The notes under the pieces were generated by a model that saw only the letters and a program-made list of their open reading frames with translations, had not been told where the DNA came from and searched no databases. This document shows, piece after piece, positions 49,041 through 60,070 of a stretch of DNA of 64,000 bases. The DNA is from Rotaria socialis. Its lineage: Eukaryota; Rotifera; Eurotatoria; Philodinida; Philodinidae. Each line of letters opens with the position of its first letter. Position 1 is the stretch's first letter. Both the position numbers and the translations under genes were made by a program. Location: positions 32,596 through 96,595 of the forward strand of contig CAJNYU010003300.1 in assembly GCA_905331475.1 (NCBI GenBank). The letters are read 5' to 3'.

Positions 49041-49572
49041 AGACGATGCTATAGCTGATCGAATGTTAAGATTGGCAACCCAATCAAATAACATAAAAAC
49101 ATATGTCGATAGATTGAAAAGCAAATCTGAAAAATCTCTAAAGTGGACCTTATTAAATGCAAAATATTCAGTTAAAGATTTTCCACGTATGACATTCAAT
49201 GAATTGAATGACTTGACCTTAGGCACTTTTCAACTTAAACAGGCTAAGAAGTATGCTGTGGAACATTTATCGAATAACGGCTCGTTTAATATAAAAATAG
49301 CTAAACAACGAGACGATTTAATAAGGGCTCAAATACTATCTCGACATAAAAGTGCTACACTATATGATGTCTGGGTACAGTACAATAAAAACGAAATTCT
49401 TGGTTGGTATTGTCGATGTCCAAACGGTTGTCGTGTAGTAGGTTGTTGTTCTCATATTGCTTCTGTGATTTGGTTTTTATCGTTTGCACGATATCATCCA
49501 GAAGCATTGAGAGAATCAGCTTCTTCATATTTAAATTCTATAACTGACGCACCACCGGGGTATGATATTTAA
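49041..49572 (+). pseudogene. SWIM zinc-finger fragment of a DDE transposase-like protein
   Basis: The frame is open back into H10 and gives about 175 codons. Motifs: DRMLRLATQ, DFPRMTFNELNDLTLGTFQL, KQAKKYAVEHL, ILSRHKSATLYDVWVQY, then a zinc-binding SWIM-like block WYCRCPNGCRVVGCCSHIAS and VIWFLSFARYHPEA. This arrangement is the C-terminal module of proteins that carry a DDE_Tnp4-type transposase domain upstream in many aquatic invertebrates. That domain is absent here and the similarity starts where H10 ends. Probably a truncated transposase, though the Cys/His ligands are intact. Confidence 0.6.
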
Positions 49573-50339
49573 ATATTAAAATTACTTGCTAGGAAATAAT
49601 GGATGTATATGAACATTAACAACTTATGAAATCAAAAATAGTTAATACAATAGAAAAATTGCATACTATCGCTCAACCGATATTTTTGAAAGAAGACGAG
49701 TTGCATACTTATTAGCTTTTTGTTGATTATTTTGTTTTGTGCTCATTAGATAAATGATTACTTCTTGAAAATAAAATAAATTCATATGAAAACTACTAAA
49801 AAAAACTTTGAAAAAAAAACAAATAAAATAATAAGAAAAAAAACTCAGTCGATGGCAGGTTGGGCTCTTCGTGCCGACTGAGATACACATTGCTCATAAC
49901 AATGACCAACAAACCTGTCAATCCTTACAAGCGCATATCATCGCATAATCTTTTTGTGGTACTTTCTCGATTGAATCTGTGCTAAACCAGAGTGAACAAT
50001 AAAAAATATTTAAAAAAATGTAAAATTGCATGCCATTTCTCGCGATATTTGACGAATTTGAGTATGTAGTACATTTTTTCTTTCGATTTAAGGTTGATAT
50101 TCGAATAGAGCATGAAAAACTGCATCAGACTATGCATGTGACTATTTGACACCCGACCATTTTATAGTATTAAAGTTTGCCACAAAGAATGAGTCATAGG
50201 TTTTTATAAGATTTTTTTTAAATCTAGAAATATTTTGACTATTTATCGATTGTTTTGAATATTAAATCAACTTAAAACGAATAGAGCATATGTTTTTACG
50301 CATTTTGATGTATTTTGCGCGAAAGAAAAATGACGTCTT
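49573..50339. other. no gene seen
   Basis: AT-rich, with A-rich tracts near 49790-49845. No recognisable feature. Confidence 0.55.
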
Positions 50340-50522
50340 CATAGGGATCTATGTCACTCTGCCAATTCACCTTTCTGCCAATTACGTTCAAACAATTGGC
50401 AGAAAGACAGTGACATTCTGCCAATTGGCAGAATCGCCCTCTGACGCTCTGCCAACTATAGTACTTTTTGCCAATTGCCAGTATGTCACAGACATACTGG
50501 CAATTGGCAAAAAATTGCCCAT
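50340..50522. repeat. cluster of CTGCCAATTGGCAG-type palindromes
   Basis: Seven or more TGCCAATT sites in both orientations within 180 bp, including palindromes such as CTGCCAATTGGCAG (about 50417) and ACTGGCAATTGGCA (about 50497) and the longer inverted pair TTTGCCAATTGCCAGTATGT / ACATACTGGCAATTGGCAAA around 50467-50510. Can form alternative hairpins. Confidence 0.8.
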
Positions 50523-51108
50523 GGGAACTTACGGATTACTTAAGTTAATATTATTTCTATACGTAAAAGATGACGCTCGGTTATAGTAGGGAAATATGAA
50601 AGAAGAAACTTGATTGAATCCGACTGATTTTATCTTTTCAAATAGCTATGAGTAATTGAATCACTCTGTTTTATCGTTACCTTTCTTTTTCTCTTTTCTC
50701 TTTTTCTTGTTTCTATCGGTCTAACTGATTTAATTTGTTGAATTAACGGACCGACATTCTCTTTTTGAATAGTCAACTTACTGGACTGAATCGTATTCAT
50801 GTACAGTCCGATCTATTACGATGTATAAATACTGGGGTATTTATCACATTTTCACATCATTTTTATTTTTCGTTTCATCTGCAAAGGTCACTAGATGTGT
50901 TTTATTTCTCTTCTCTACTACTATACTCGACCGGGCTTCGTTCCACTCTCTACTTCTAGCTTCTATTTTATTTCACAAGTGCACTGAATCTGTACTTTCT
51001 CTCTTTTATTCTTCTAATCTGATCATTTTATTCTTGTTTGTAGATCACAACTTCTTCATTGTCGACCTCCGCTAATTTGTTAATATATAAATATTATTTT
51101 CGCTTGTT
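50523..51108. other. 5' flank of MULE gene
   Basis: Pyrimidine-rich (CTTTTTCTC runs at 50680-50710). No coding similarity. Probably contains the promoter of the transposase gene. Confidence 0.5.
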
Positions 51109-53540
51109 ATGTCACCAACCAAATCGTATTCCGTTGAAAAGCGGATTACTCGTTCTGTCGCGAGAATTATTCTAAACAGTAAATCGGATCAAAAATCTTC
51201 GACGTTCATTGAAATTGATAATAAATTAAATAATGATGTTAATGATAATAGAAGAAAAAAAATGAAGAAGAAGGAAAAAGTTGTGCCAGCAGCAAATGTA
51301 TTCAACTCAGGTATGTGTATAACTCAGGACAGTGTGGATTGTTTCCATAAATTGCCCTTATACGTTTCTCTTGTCTTTCACTTATAGGGCTGACTCAATC
51401 AGAACTTTTATCGGGTGTTAAAGATAATGATGTCAAACCATCTTCTCCTTCTTCACCCTCCTGTCTTTCATCAATTTCCGATCATTCACGTTCTGTGGTC
51501 ACATCATCAGCAGCATCATTCTCAAATACCAGTCCAGTAAGATCGAATATACTTAGTAATATATCTAACACCTATAATTTACATGATAATGGAAAAAATG
51601 ATGATGTTGAAGAAGAACATGGTAATAATAAGAAGCAGGAGAAAGATGATGATGACAAGCGTTATGAAGAAACTTATTCAATAGCTGTTGGCCCTATTAC
51701 TTGGGGTAAAACTAAATTAGGTGGAGATATGTTATTTATGGAAGAAAGTATTTATTTGTTTCAATCCAAATCAGACAAACTCATGAAAAAATTATGGAGA
51801 TGCCAACGTCGTGACAAAAAGTGCCGCGCAGTGGTGTACACTGATTCAACAAGCGCTAGTTATCTTGGTAATAATGGCATCGATCATAATCATCCAACAG
51901 ATTTGTTATTGGTGAAGAAACATCATCTAATTAATGATTTGAAACGAAAAGTCGAAGATCTCACTGTTAATGTTCCTGCTGCAGTGGATCAAGGAATTGC
52001 CAATCTGGGACTGGATAACGAAGCTATGGTCAATTTCCCTCTTCCGAAAGCAGTTGGTAAGTTTGTTTTTGCAGGTTAAGTTAGGGATAGATATTCCTAA
52101 GCAAAACTTTTATTAAACTATGGCTAATTACCTTGTAAATTTTTCTTTTGTAGTGCGAACCATTTATCGACATCGTGCAAATATGTTTCCACCTTTGCCA
52201 AACGATCAAACATTTGAAATACCAAAACAATTTTCTCAAACAAAAAGACGTGAATCAATTATTATATATGATGGCTATAAGAAAAAGTACGATGGAAGAT
52301 TGTTATTATTTTCAACTAATGAGTTATTGCAACAGTTATGTGAAACAGAATTAATTCTAGTTGATGGAACATTTGCAAGTGCACCAATTGGCTTTGAACA
52401 ATTAGTTATTATTATGGGGAACATCAATGGTGAAGGTGAGCAAATGGAAAATTCCTAAGTTGACTTAGATTTATCGAATTTAATTTTTAATTTTTTGTTA
52501 AATAGGGGTTCCATTGGTTTGGGCACTAACTAGTAACAGAAAGCAGCAAACTTATGATAAAATTTGGTCTGAAATAATTAATTGGTCATTGAAGAAAGAA
52601 TCACGAATGAAAGTGAAACGATTCATTCTTGATTTTGAGGCAGCTCAACGTAACTCAATTGAACGACATGTAAGTGTATATACAGCGTTTCTTGAATTTG
52701 ATCCTTTCAATTTCTCATATTACTCAAAATATTCCATCACCGTTTTGTCTTTTTTATAGTTTGTAGGAGCGGAAATTACTGGATGCTGGTTCCATTTTTG
52801 CCAGTGTTTGTATAGAAATATTGGACAACTTGGTTTAATACCCAGTTATAAAGATGATGCAGCGATTAGAACATGGCTTAGATCATTTATGGCTTTACCA
52901 CTTGTTGATAATGATATTTTGCCATATGCAATTGAATATTTACAAAGACATATTCCAACTGGTTCAGATCAATGTTGCGAATTTCTTCGTTACTTCGAAT
53001 CTCAATGGCTTCTATCTGTTCCAAGACAATATTGGCATGTGGGAAATTTAATTCCAAGAAGCAACAACTGGATTGAAGGTAATTTATTTTGTTTCTTTAA
53101 TGAGGGGTTTTCTAGGTCAAGTTAATCCCATTTCGTAAGTTAACTTACATTTATTTTTTCTTCTCATTCTAGGATATAATAATCGTATTGGAAATCGATT
53201 TGGTAATCGTCCTAATATATGGTTATTTCTGTATCGTTTACTAATTGAAGAACAAATAATTGAACAACGCGTACAACAACTTGTCTTTGGTAAAATTCAA
53301 ACGAATGGCAGTGCACTTGCTCCAGAAAATGATACAATAAGTCGATCAATATCAAATTTGAATAAGAAATATATCGATGGAGACTTAGACATTGAAAAAT
53401 ATTTGAAGGCGTGCACATTTTTGATTGGTAATGCTGATGTTGGTAGTGCCAACGCGAACAAAATGGTTTCATCAACAGCAGCTACAGTATGTCCAACAAC
53501 AACGCCACCAAAGAAGAAGAAACCTGCAGCTAAAACATAG
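51109..53540 (+). CDS. FLYWCH/MULE-type transposase, apparently intact
   Basis: Six exons with in-phase GT-AG introns 51311-51387, 52057-52153, 52435-52505, 52671-52760 and 53078-53173; about 665 residues. A basic N terminus (RRKKMKKKEKV, possible NLS) and Ser/Asp-rich linker lead to a FLYWCH-type zinc finger (MEESIYLFQSKS, LWRCQRRDKKCRAVVYT, GIDHNHP: Cys-Cys-His-His). The MULE catalytic core follows: ILVDGTFASAP (first Asp), KRFILDFEAAQRNSI (second Asp), the CWFHFCQCLYRNI block (C-x2-H type), and WIEGYNNRIGNRFG with the Glu. It ends in an NLS-like PPKKKKPAAKT. No stop or frameshift, unlike every other transposase in the window. Terminal repeats not identified, so either an active autonomous element or a domesticated DNA-binding gene. 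Confidence 0.85.
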
Positions 53541-53839
53541 AGAGCAGGAACAATAACAACAAAGACTCTTTTCAAACGAATTTTTTCTTGTTAAAAAAAT
53601 CATATATGTTTACCGCAGTCAATCTTTTTTTTCATATGATATTGTATTTTCAGAATTTTTTTGAAATAATTTCTATCTATATAAAATTCAAATAGAAGTT
53701 TGCATTAGTCAGAAATTACTATGTTGAACGTTGAAGTGATATGGAATGACATGGCACATCCAGCTCGGTAAGCTGATCGGTATGTAAACTGAAAGTCTAG
53801 AGATCGATACTCTATGTGTTCATTTCTCTTATATTCTAT
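53541..53839. other. no gene seen
   Basis: 3' flank of the MULE gene; AT-rich. Confidence 0.55.
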
Positions 53840-54385
53840 TTAGAAAATCCTGCAAAGATCCTACCAAGAAACTGATAAGATGCGCAATGAAATCTAGTTA
53901 AATCCTACAAAGATCTTGTCAAGAAACTTGATAATATCTTCGAGAAGACCCAGTAAAATCCTGAAAGATACCATCAGAAATCCTTTTTTCCGATTTTGAA
54001 TTATTGAAATCCTGAAAGGATCCTACACTTTCGTGGCTACACATTTCTTTAAGGAATCATCGATTTCCTGGCTCAATCTTGATTTCAAAAACAATGGTGA
54101 ACTTGTCAGGACCCTTGAAAATCTTGATTCGAATCCTGCCACACTGAAAAAAAAAAGGTCTCACACGAAACTAAAAAATGGTTTCGAGATTTGACACGAA
54201 TTCTGAACCTTTTTTTAGTTTCGTATGAATAAGGATTCGTACAAAACAAATTTTGTAAACCTGCGAAAAAGGGTTCCGTAGTTGGGGTTTCGTACAAACC
54301 TATTTTTCACAATTGCAAAAAGGGTATCGTACCTAAAGTTTCGTATAAATCTATTTGTTACAGTGAAAAACAATGGTTTCGTAAC
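53840..54385. repeat. two degenerate repeat blocks
   Basis: 53840-54030 repeats AAATCCTGAAAGATCCTA and CAAGAAACTGATAA motifs four or five times. 54140-54385 repeats GGTTTCGTACAAA/AAAAAGGGT motifs. Neither has a fixed period or coding capacity. Confidence 0.5.
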
Positions 54386-54769
54386 CAATGCTTTTTCAAT
54401 ACCCCCATTTGCTTTCAGGAATGTTTATTTGAATACTTTGTTCTAATTGATAAACACCCAATAATACCTCATCAATAATTGGTTCTGCATTAACTTATTG
54501 CGAAGTCATTTTTCCAAAACATGCTCCTCAAGAAGACTCTGGAAATCTATAAAAAGTTCTCATGAATCCTTTAACGAAACCCATTACGATTACATGGTTC
54601 ATATGATTGTTTACTATGCTAGCCTCAAGATATTCTCTTACCGCAAATTTTTTTCATTTTCTCTTAATACAAGAAGATAATTTAAATCTATTGAATTATC
54701 GATAGCGATCGAGCTGATTGTGTCGCCATAAAAATAGAGGATAGAATTATTTTATATTGAATAAATTTT
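54386..54769. other. no gene seen
   Basis: AT-rich spacer before the tandem array. Confidence 0.5.
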
Positions 54770-56800
54770 TTATCAATCAAATAATTCTTTGGATCAACCA
54801 GGATATAAAATAAAAGAATCAAGTAATATTAAAATGATAACTTAGCCTGACTTCCATCACGCTAAATAATCTAAATGTACAAAAAACGAAGTAATTTATA
54901 ATAAAAAAATAACTTACTCATAAATTCATCTATTCGCTCATTCTAAATATAAAAAATAGAATTAATTCATATTTAAATAATTTATTGATTTATAAGATTA
55001 TTCTTCTGATCTTCTAAATATAAACAAACAGACATAGTTTTTAATAAAATGATTATCTACCTATAAAATCCATTGTTCAGATTGATCTAAACATAAAAGA
55101 AAAAAATTATTTTTATTTTTAAATAAATACTTAGTGATCAAATAATTCTTCCCATCAACCTAGATATGAAAGAAAAGAATTTATTCATATTAAAACATTA
55201 ACTTACCTTGAAATCGATTCTTTGGATCAATCTAAATGTAACAAGAAACAACTAATTGAGTTGAAATAAAAAACTTACTGGTCGTACTGTTCTTCTGAAC
55301 AAATTACACATGAAAGAACAGAATTTATTTATATTAAGATAGTAGCTTACCCATCTGATCGCCATTTCAATCATAAAATCTAAAAAAATGGATTTGATCT
55401 TTAATAAAAATGATTATCTACCTATAATTTCATTCTTCTGATCAACCTAAACAAAAACAATAAAACTAACTCATATTAAAATGATTTCTTCGATTAGACT
55501 AAAGGTAAAAGTATAGAGATAATTTATTTAAAAATATAACTTACCCTGAATTCCATCGCGCTAAATAATCTAAATGTACAAAAAACGAAGTAATTTATAA
55601 TAAAAAAATAACTTACTTATAAATTCATCTTTTCGCTCATTCTAAATATAAAAAAATAGAATTAATTCATACTTAAATAATTTGCTGATTTATAAGACTA
55701 TTCTTCTGATCTGCTAAATATAAACGAACAGAATTAGTTTTTAATAAAATGATCATCTATCTATAAAATTCATTTTTTAGATTGATCTAAACATAAAAGC
55801 AGAAATTGTTTTTTTTTAAATAAATACTTAGTGATCAAATAATTCTTCTCATCAACCTAGATATGAAAGAAAAGAATTGATTCATATTGAAACATTAACT
55901 TATCTGTAGTATTTTTCTTGCATCCACGCAACCGGATAAATATGGGATCACTTTCCATTAAAATAACTATTCATCCATAGAATCATTTTTAGGATCAATC
56001 TGAATTTGTAAAAAAAGGAATTACTCTGTTTCAAAATAATAGCTTACTGAAATCATTGTTTTGTTTATTCTCAATATGAAAGAATAGAATCGATTCATAT
56101 TAAAACATTCACTTATGTTTAAAATTATGTTTTTGGATCATCCTAAATATTGAAGAATAAAATTAATTTATAATAAAATAGCTACTATCTTATGTATCAA
56201 TGCATTCTTAGGATCAACCTAAGTGTAAAACAAGAGAGCTAGTTCGTATTAAAACAATTACATAGCATAAGAAATCCATTCTTTTGTTCAACATAAATAC
56301 ACAAGAATAGAATTAGTTTATATTAAGATAATATCTTACCTATTCGATCACTCTTTGCAATGTCATATCATATCGATGAAATAGTGGACTTGATTTATAT
56401 TAAAATGATTATTCAGCTATAGTACTATTCTTCTGATCAATCTAAATGTAAACAATAAAATTAATTCATGTTAAAATGATTTCTTCGATTAGCCTAAATT
56501 GGAAAGTATAGAGCTAGTTACTTTAAAAATATAATTTGGACATTAAATTACTATTTGTACAATTCTAAATACAATAAAATAGTTTTAATTTATATTAAAA
56601 TAATAACTGATCTATAAAATGTCTTTTCATGAACCTAAATATACGAAGAAAGAGTTAGTGTATATATAAATATTTTACCTACGAAATAAATAATTGTTCA
56701 GCTCAATCTAACTGTACAAAAATACCATTAATCCATTTTACAGTGATTGCTTAGACATAAATGAATTGTTCTGATCAATCTAAATATAAAGCTATGTAAC
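54770..56800 (-). repeat. tandem array resembling 25-nt microexons separated by 46-47-nt introns
   Basis: About 25 copies of a unit of roughly 72 bp. On the minus strand the consensus reads TTTAG, about 25 variable bases of ATTGATCAGAAGAATGATTT type, GTAAG, then an AT-rich stretch of ATTTTAATATGAATTAATTC type. Five units have exactly 25 bases between an AG acceptor and a GTAAG or GTAGAT donor: 54918-54942, 55207-55231, 55422-55446, 55545-55569, 55617-55641. The spacers after the last two are 47 and 46 bp, the size of real introns here. Many other units have lost a splice site. The spacer is at least as conserved as the exon-like part. May be an old exon-duplication array, a microexon gene, or a satellite mimicking splice sites. 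Confidence 0.55.
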
Positions 56801-56819
56801 ATTTTTGAAAAATACTTAG

Positions 56820-57029
56820 TGTTATGGTTGTTGCTGATTCGAAGATTTAATGTATGCGAAATGTTGCTTGAATATTCCGAAAAGTCGGAATATGCTTTTG
56901 AGAGACTTTGTTCGTTGAAGATAGTCTTACGATTTTTGTCGAAGAACTGAAGGAATTTACGCAGCTCCATTTTATTTCGAGAAAAAAAGGAACGCGCAAA
57001 CGTACGATGAAAGAAAAAAAAACGGTCAA
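56820..57029 (-). CDS. possible first exon upstream of the microexon-like array
   Basis: Two overlapping frames start here on the minus strand, at 57029 (MTVFFSFIVRLRVPFFLEIK, hydrophobic start) and 56970 (MELRKFLQFFDKNRKTIF, charged). Both run to CATAACACTAAGTATTT, which resembles the unit boundary in the array. If the array is transcribed, this is the likely 5' exon. No family recognised. Confidence 0.25.
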
Positions 57030-60000
57030 TATAATAAAAACATAAGAGAAGATATTGGTCGAAATAGCTTCTGCTGAAATTTTTTAAACCTAATACGAAT
57101 ATAATTGATCAAAAAACGTTCGTTTACTTATATCAATAAAAAATAGATCGAAAATATTGATAGTTAATTTGACTTTTTCAGTCGTGAACGTTTTAAACGT
57201 AATGCTATAGGTTCTTCTGTAGTAGCCGGACGTTTTCTTGTTATAGGTGCACTTTTCTTTGAAACAGTTGACGATGAATGAGTTGATTTTGATGATATTT
57301 GATGTTTGGTATTCACGACGTATAATGTGTTTACCTCGGAAAGTGGTGAATGCGATGTTATCTTTTCTTCTTTTTCTTCTTCTTCTCCTGGTGATGTTGA
57401 AATGTGAATTATTAATGGAACATTAATTGGTGATGATGGGGTGGACGATTGAAATGTTTCTGTCGAAAACTGATTGATTATTTCTTTGGCACAGACATTT
57501 TCAGTTGTTTTTATTGGATTTTGATTATCGCCAGACAATCTCAATATAGACAAATCATTCTGTTCTTCATATACTGGACGAATATAAGTTGATTTTTCAG
57601 TAAAACTTTCTTGTTCTTCTATATCACGTACATCAAATATTTGAATTTCTTCGACAGGTACCATATTGTTCATGGGAGTTGCACGTGTATCATTGTTTGC
57701 CGATGTTGTCGTTGTTATTTGAGTGTTTCCTTTATTTTCTTTCTTATCAATAATAAAACTCCATTGATGTAATAAATGACGTCGCGGCTTGGTCAAAGCT
57801 CCAGATTCTTGCAATAATATTCCGTAAAGCAAATGGATTATCCGATTGTGCGCCCCAAATTGTAGTTCGAATATAACATATAAGCAAATGATAATGCACA
57901 ACGCTTGATCAATCGATGATGTTTCTGTAATAACTTCGTAATCCAAGAAGATGATAAATTTGTCTGTTGTTATTTGTATAGTAGGACGAGGAGATAATGG
58001 CTCCTTAATTATAAAGGGACAAATAAATGTGTTTAGTCTTTACTTTTTATTAAAAAAACGTACAATATACTTAAATTAGCGGTTTAGTGTTCGATACTTT
58101 AAACTCTCAGAGAGAATGATCTCTTACTTTGTTCGATATAACATGTTGCCACGAGTCAGTGAAATGTTTGGACAAAAGCTTAATCAAACGTACAGCTGGA
58201 AGATCTAAACAATAATTAAACGAAATATAATAAATAAGCAATTTGTGAACAATCCAGACAATTACTTACCATTAACAAAACCTGAATTATCGGGAATACT
58301 ATCTAGTAATTTTGGTAAAATGCGTTTAAAATTTGTTTCAATATCAATATTACATACATATTGAACCTCATCAAAGATCTAAATAAAAGCAGAGCTTGTA
58401 TGAAATACAGAAAATCTTTAGGCACTGATAAGAAATGAAATATTTATTAAAATATAACTAGATCACGGAGATGTGCTCACCAGTAAACCATTAGTATAAC
58501 CAGGGTATTCTTCAAGAACTTCTTTTGTTGTGTGATTTTGAATAAAATTTCTTCTGTGAACCAATGTTTTTTTCCATGAAACTTTAACATTATCGAAATT
58601 AATAACTTGATTTGCTAATTCGCTCTTCATAAATTGAATATTCTGATTTGCATCTTCAGGATCATCGTTCATATCTATTTTATTCCAAAACTGAACTGTA
58701 AGCTACAATTACACAAATGGAACAGTTCGTTTTTTTTATTCGTTTAGATTTAGATTTTAAATTAGTTACTTCTCGACGAGGTGCAATAACATTATCAGTT
58801 CGCTTCATTGGACGACCATTACCATTTCCGTATCTGACCTTCATTTTTTGAACTTGTTCAGATATTTGTTGAAGTGGACGACGTTCACGTTTAAATTTAG
58901 CTTTAAGACTTTCAATCCACTCGTTCTACAAAGAAATATACTTTTACATTAACAATTTATCAGGAAAAAAACTTCTTCAATGTCACATTTAGACCTCAAT
59001 AGCATATCTGATTAGTAAAACTTCTAACATATTTGATAATTTTGTTTGAATTAAAAATTTTTCTCGTTATTTAAAATATGATTTAGGAGCTATCTGTCAA
59101 TGAAATGCTTATAATGTGTCTACTATTATAGAAAATGATAAGGTTTTAGTCAGTATCTAGTCATAGTTCGAAATGAATAAAATTATATGTTCTATTATCT
59201 TATTTTTCAACGTAATAAATGTTATCTATTCTTCTTTCGAATACTAATTAGTTACCAATGTTCCAGTGTCGTTCGGAATATTTAATATTTTGAGTATTGC
59301 TTTTGCCATTGATCTGTATTGACTTTTATCAGGATACCTTATTTAAAAAAAGATAAAGAAGTTGCTATTTTTTTAAAAGAATGAGTCATGATTACTTACA
59401 GTAGTGAATATTGAATTGTTACATCAGTAAAAATGGCATCAAGTAACAATCGGCGAGCATTTGTATGACCACGAAATTCATTTATTTCACCTCTACTTAT
59501 AATTTGTTTAATTCTTAGTGGTAAATCTGGTAAAACATAGATATGTGGAAAACTTGATTCTTCATCATCATCATCATCATTATTTTCCTTATTTTCATCT
59601 ACTTTTGATACGATGATGTTCTTTTCGTTTACAACATCTGAATTCGTCGAAGAATCTAATGCAGAAGTATCATCTTGATAATTATTTGAAAACGTGACTG
59701 TTGACTGTGTTGTAACTTGATTAAAATTACGTTCCTCTAACAATTGTTGAGAATTGTTATCTTGTAAATGATTAATATATTTTTCAGAGATTCATTGATC
59801 AGAATTATTTCGAAATGTTCCATGAAATAAATCACGATGTTCAGCTAAAAAGCGTACCCATTCTTTCATAGGTTTGATTATTTCGTACATCATAGATTGT
59901 GGTAAATTAAAAAGTGTTTCACCATCAATGTCTTCTCCTAAAAAAAGAAGAATACACTAAAGAAAATGACTAAATAAGATATAAAAACATGAACACTTTT

Positions 60001-60070
60001 CGACTAATATAATTATAACGTGGTGGAATATATTTTTCTTTGTTAAATGGCACTTAACAAATCATTTTTT

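Noticed and set aside
48791-49226. Several overlapping open frames rich in Thr-Pro, Cys-Gly and Val-Gly on both strands
   Set aside because: They are translations of the TGTGGG-type repeats in hairpin H10; stop-free simply because the repeat lacks stops.
54770-56800. CRISPR-like array of regular repeats and spacers
   Set aside because: Eukaryotic context, no cas genes, units degenerate and AT-rich with splice-site consensus at the boundaries instead of conserved palindromic repeats.
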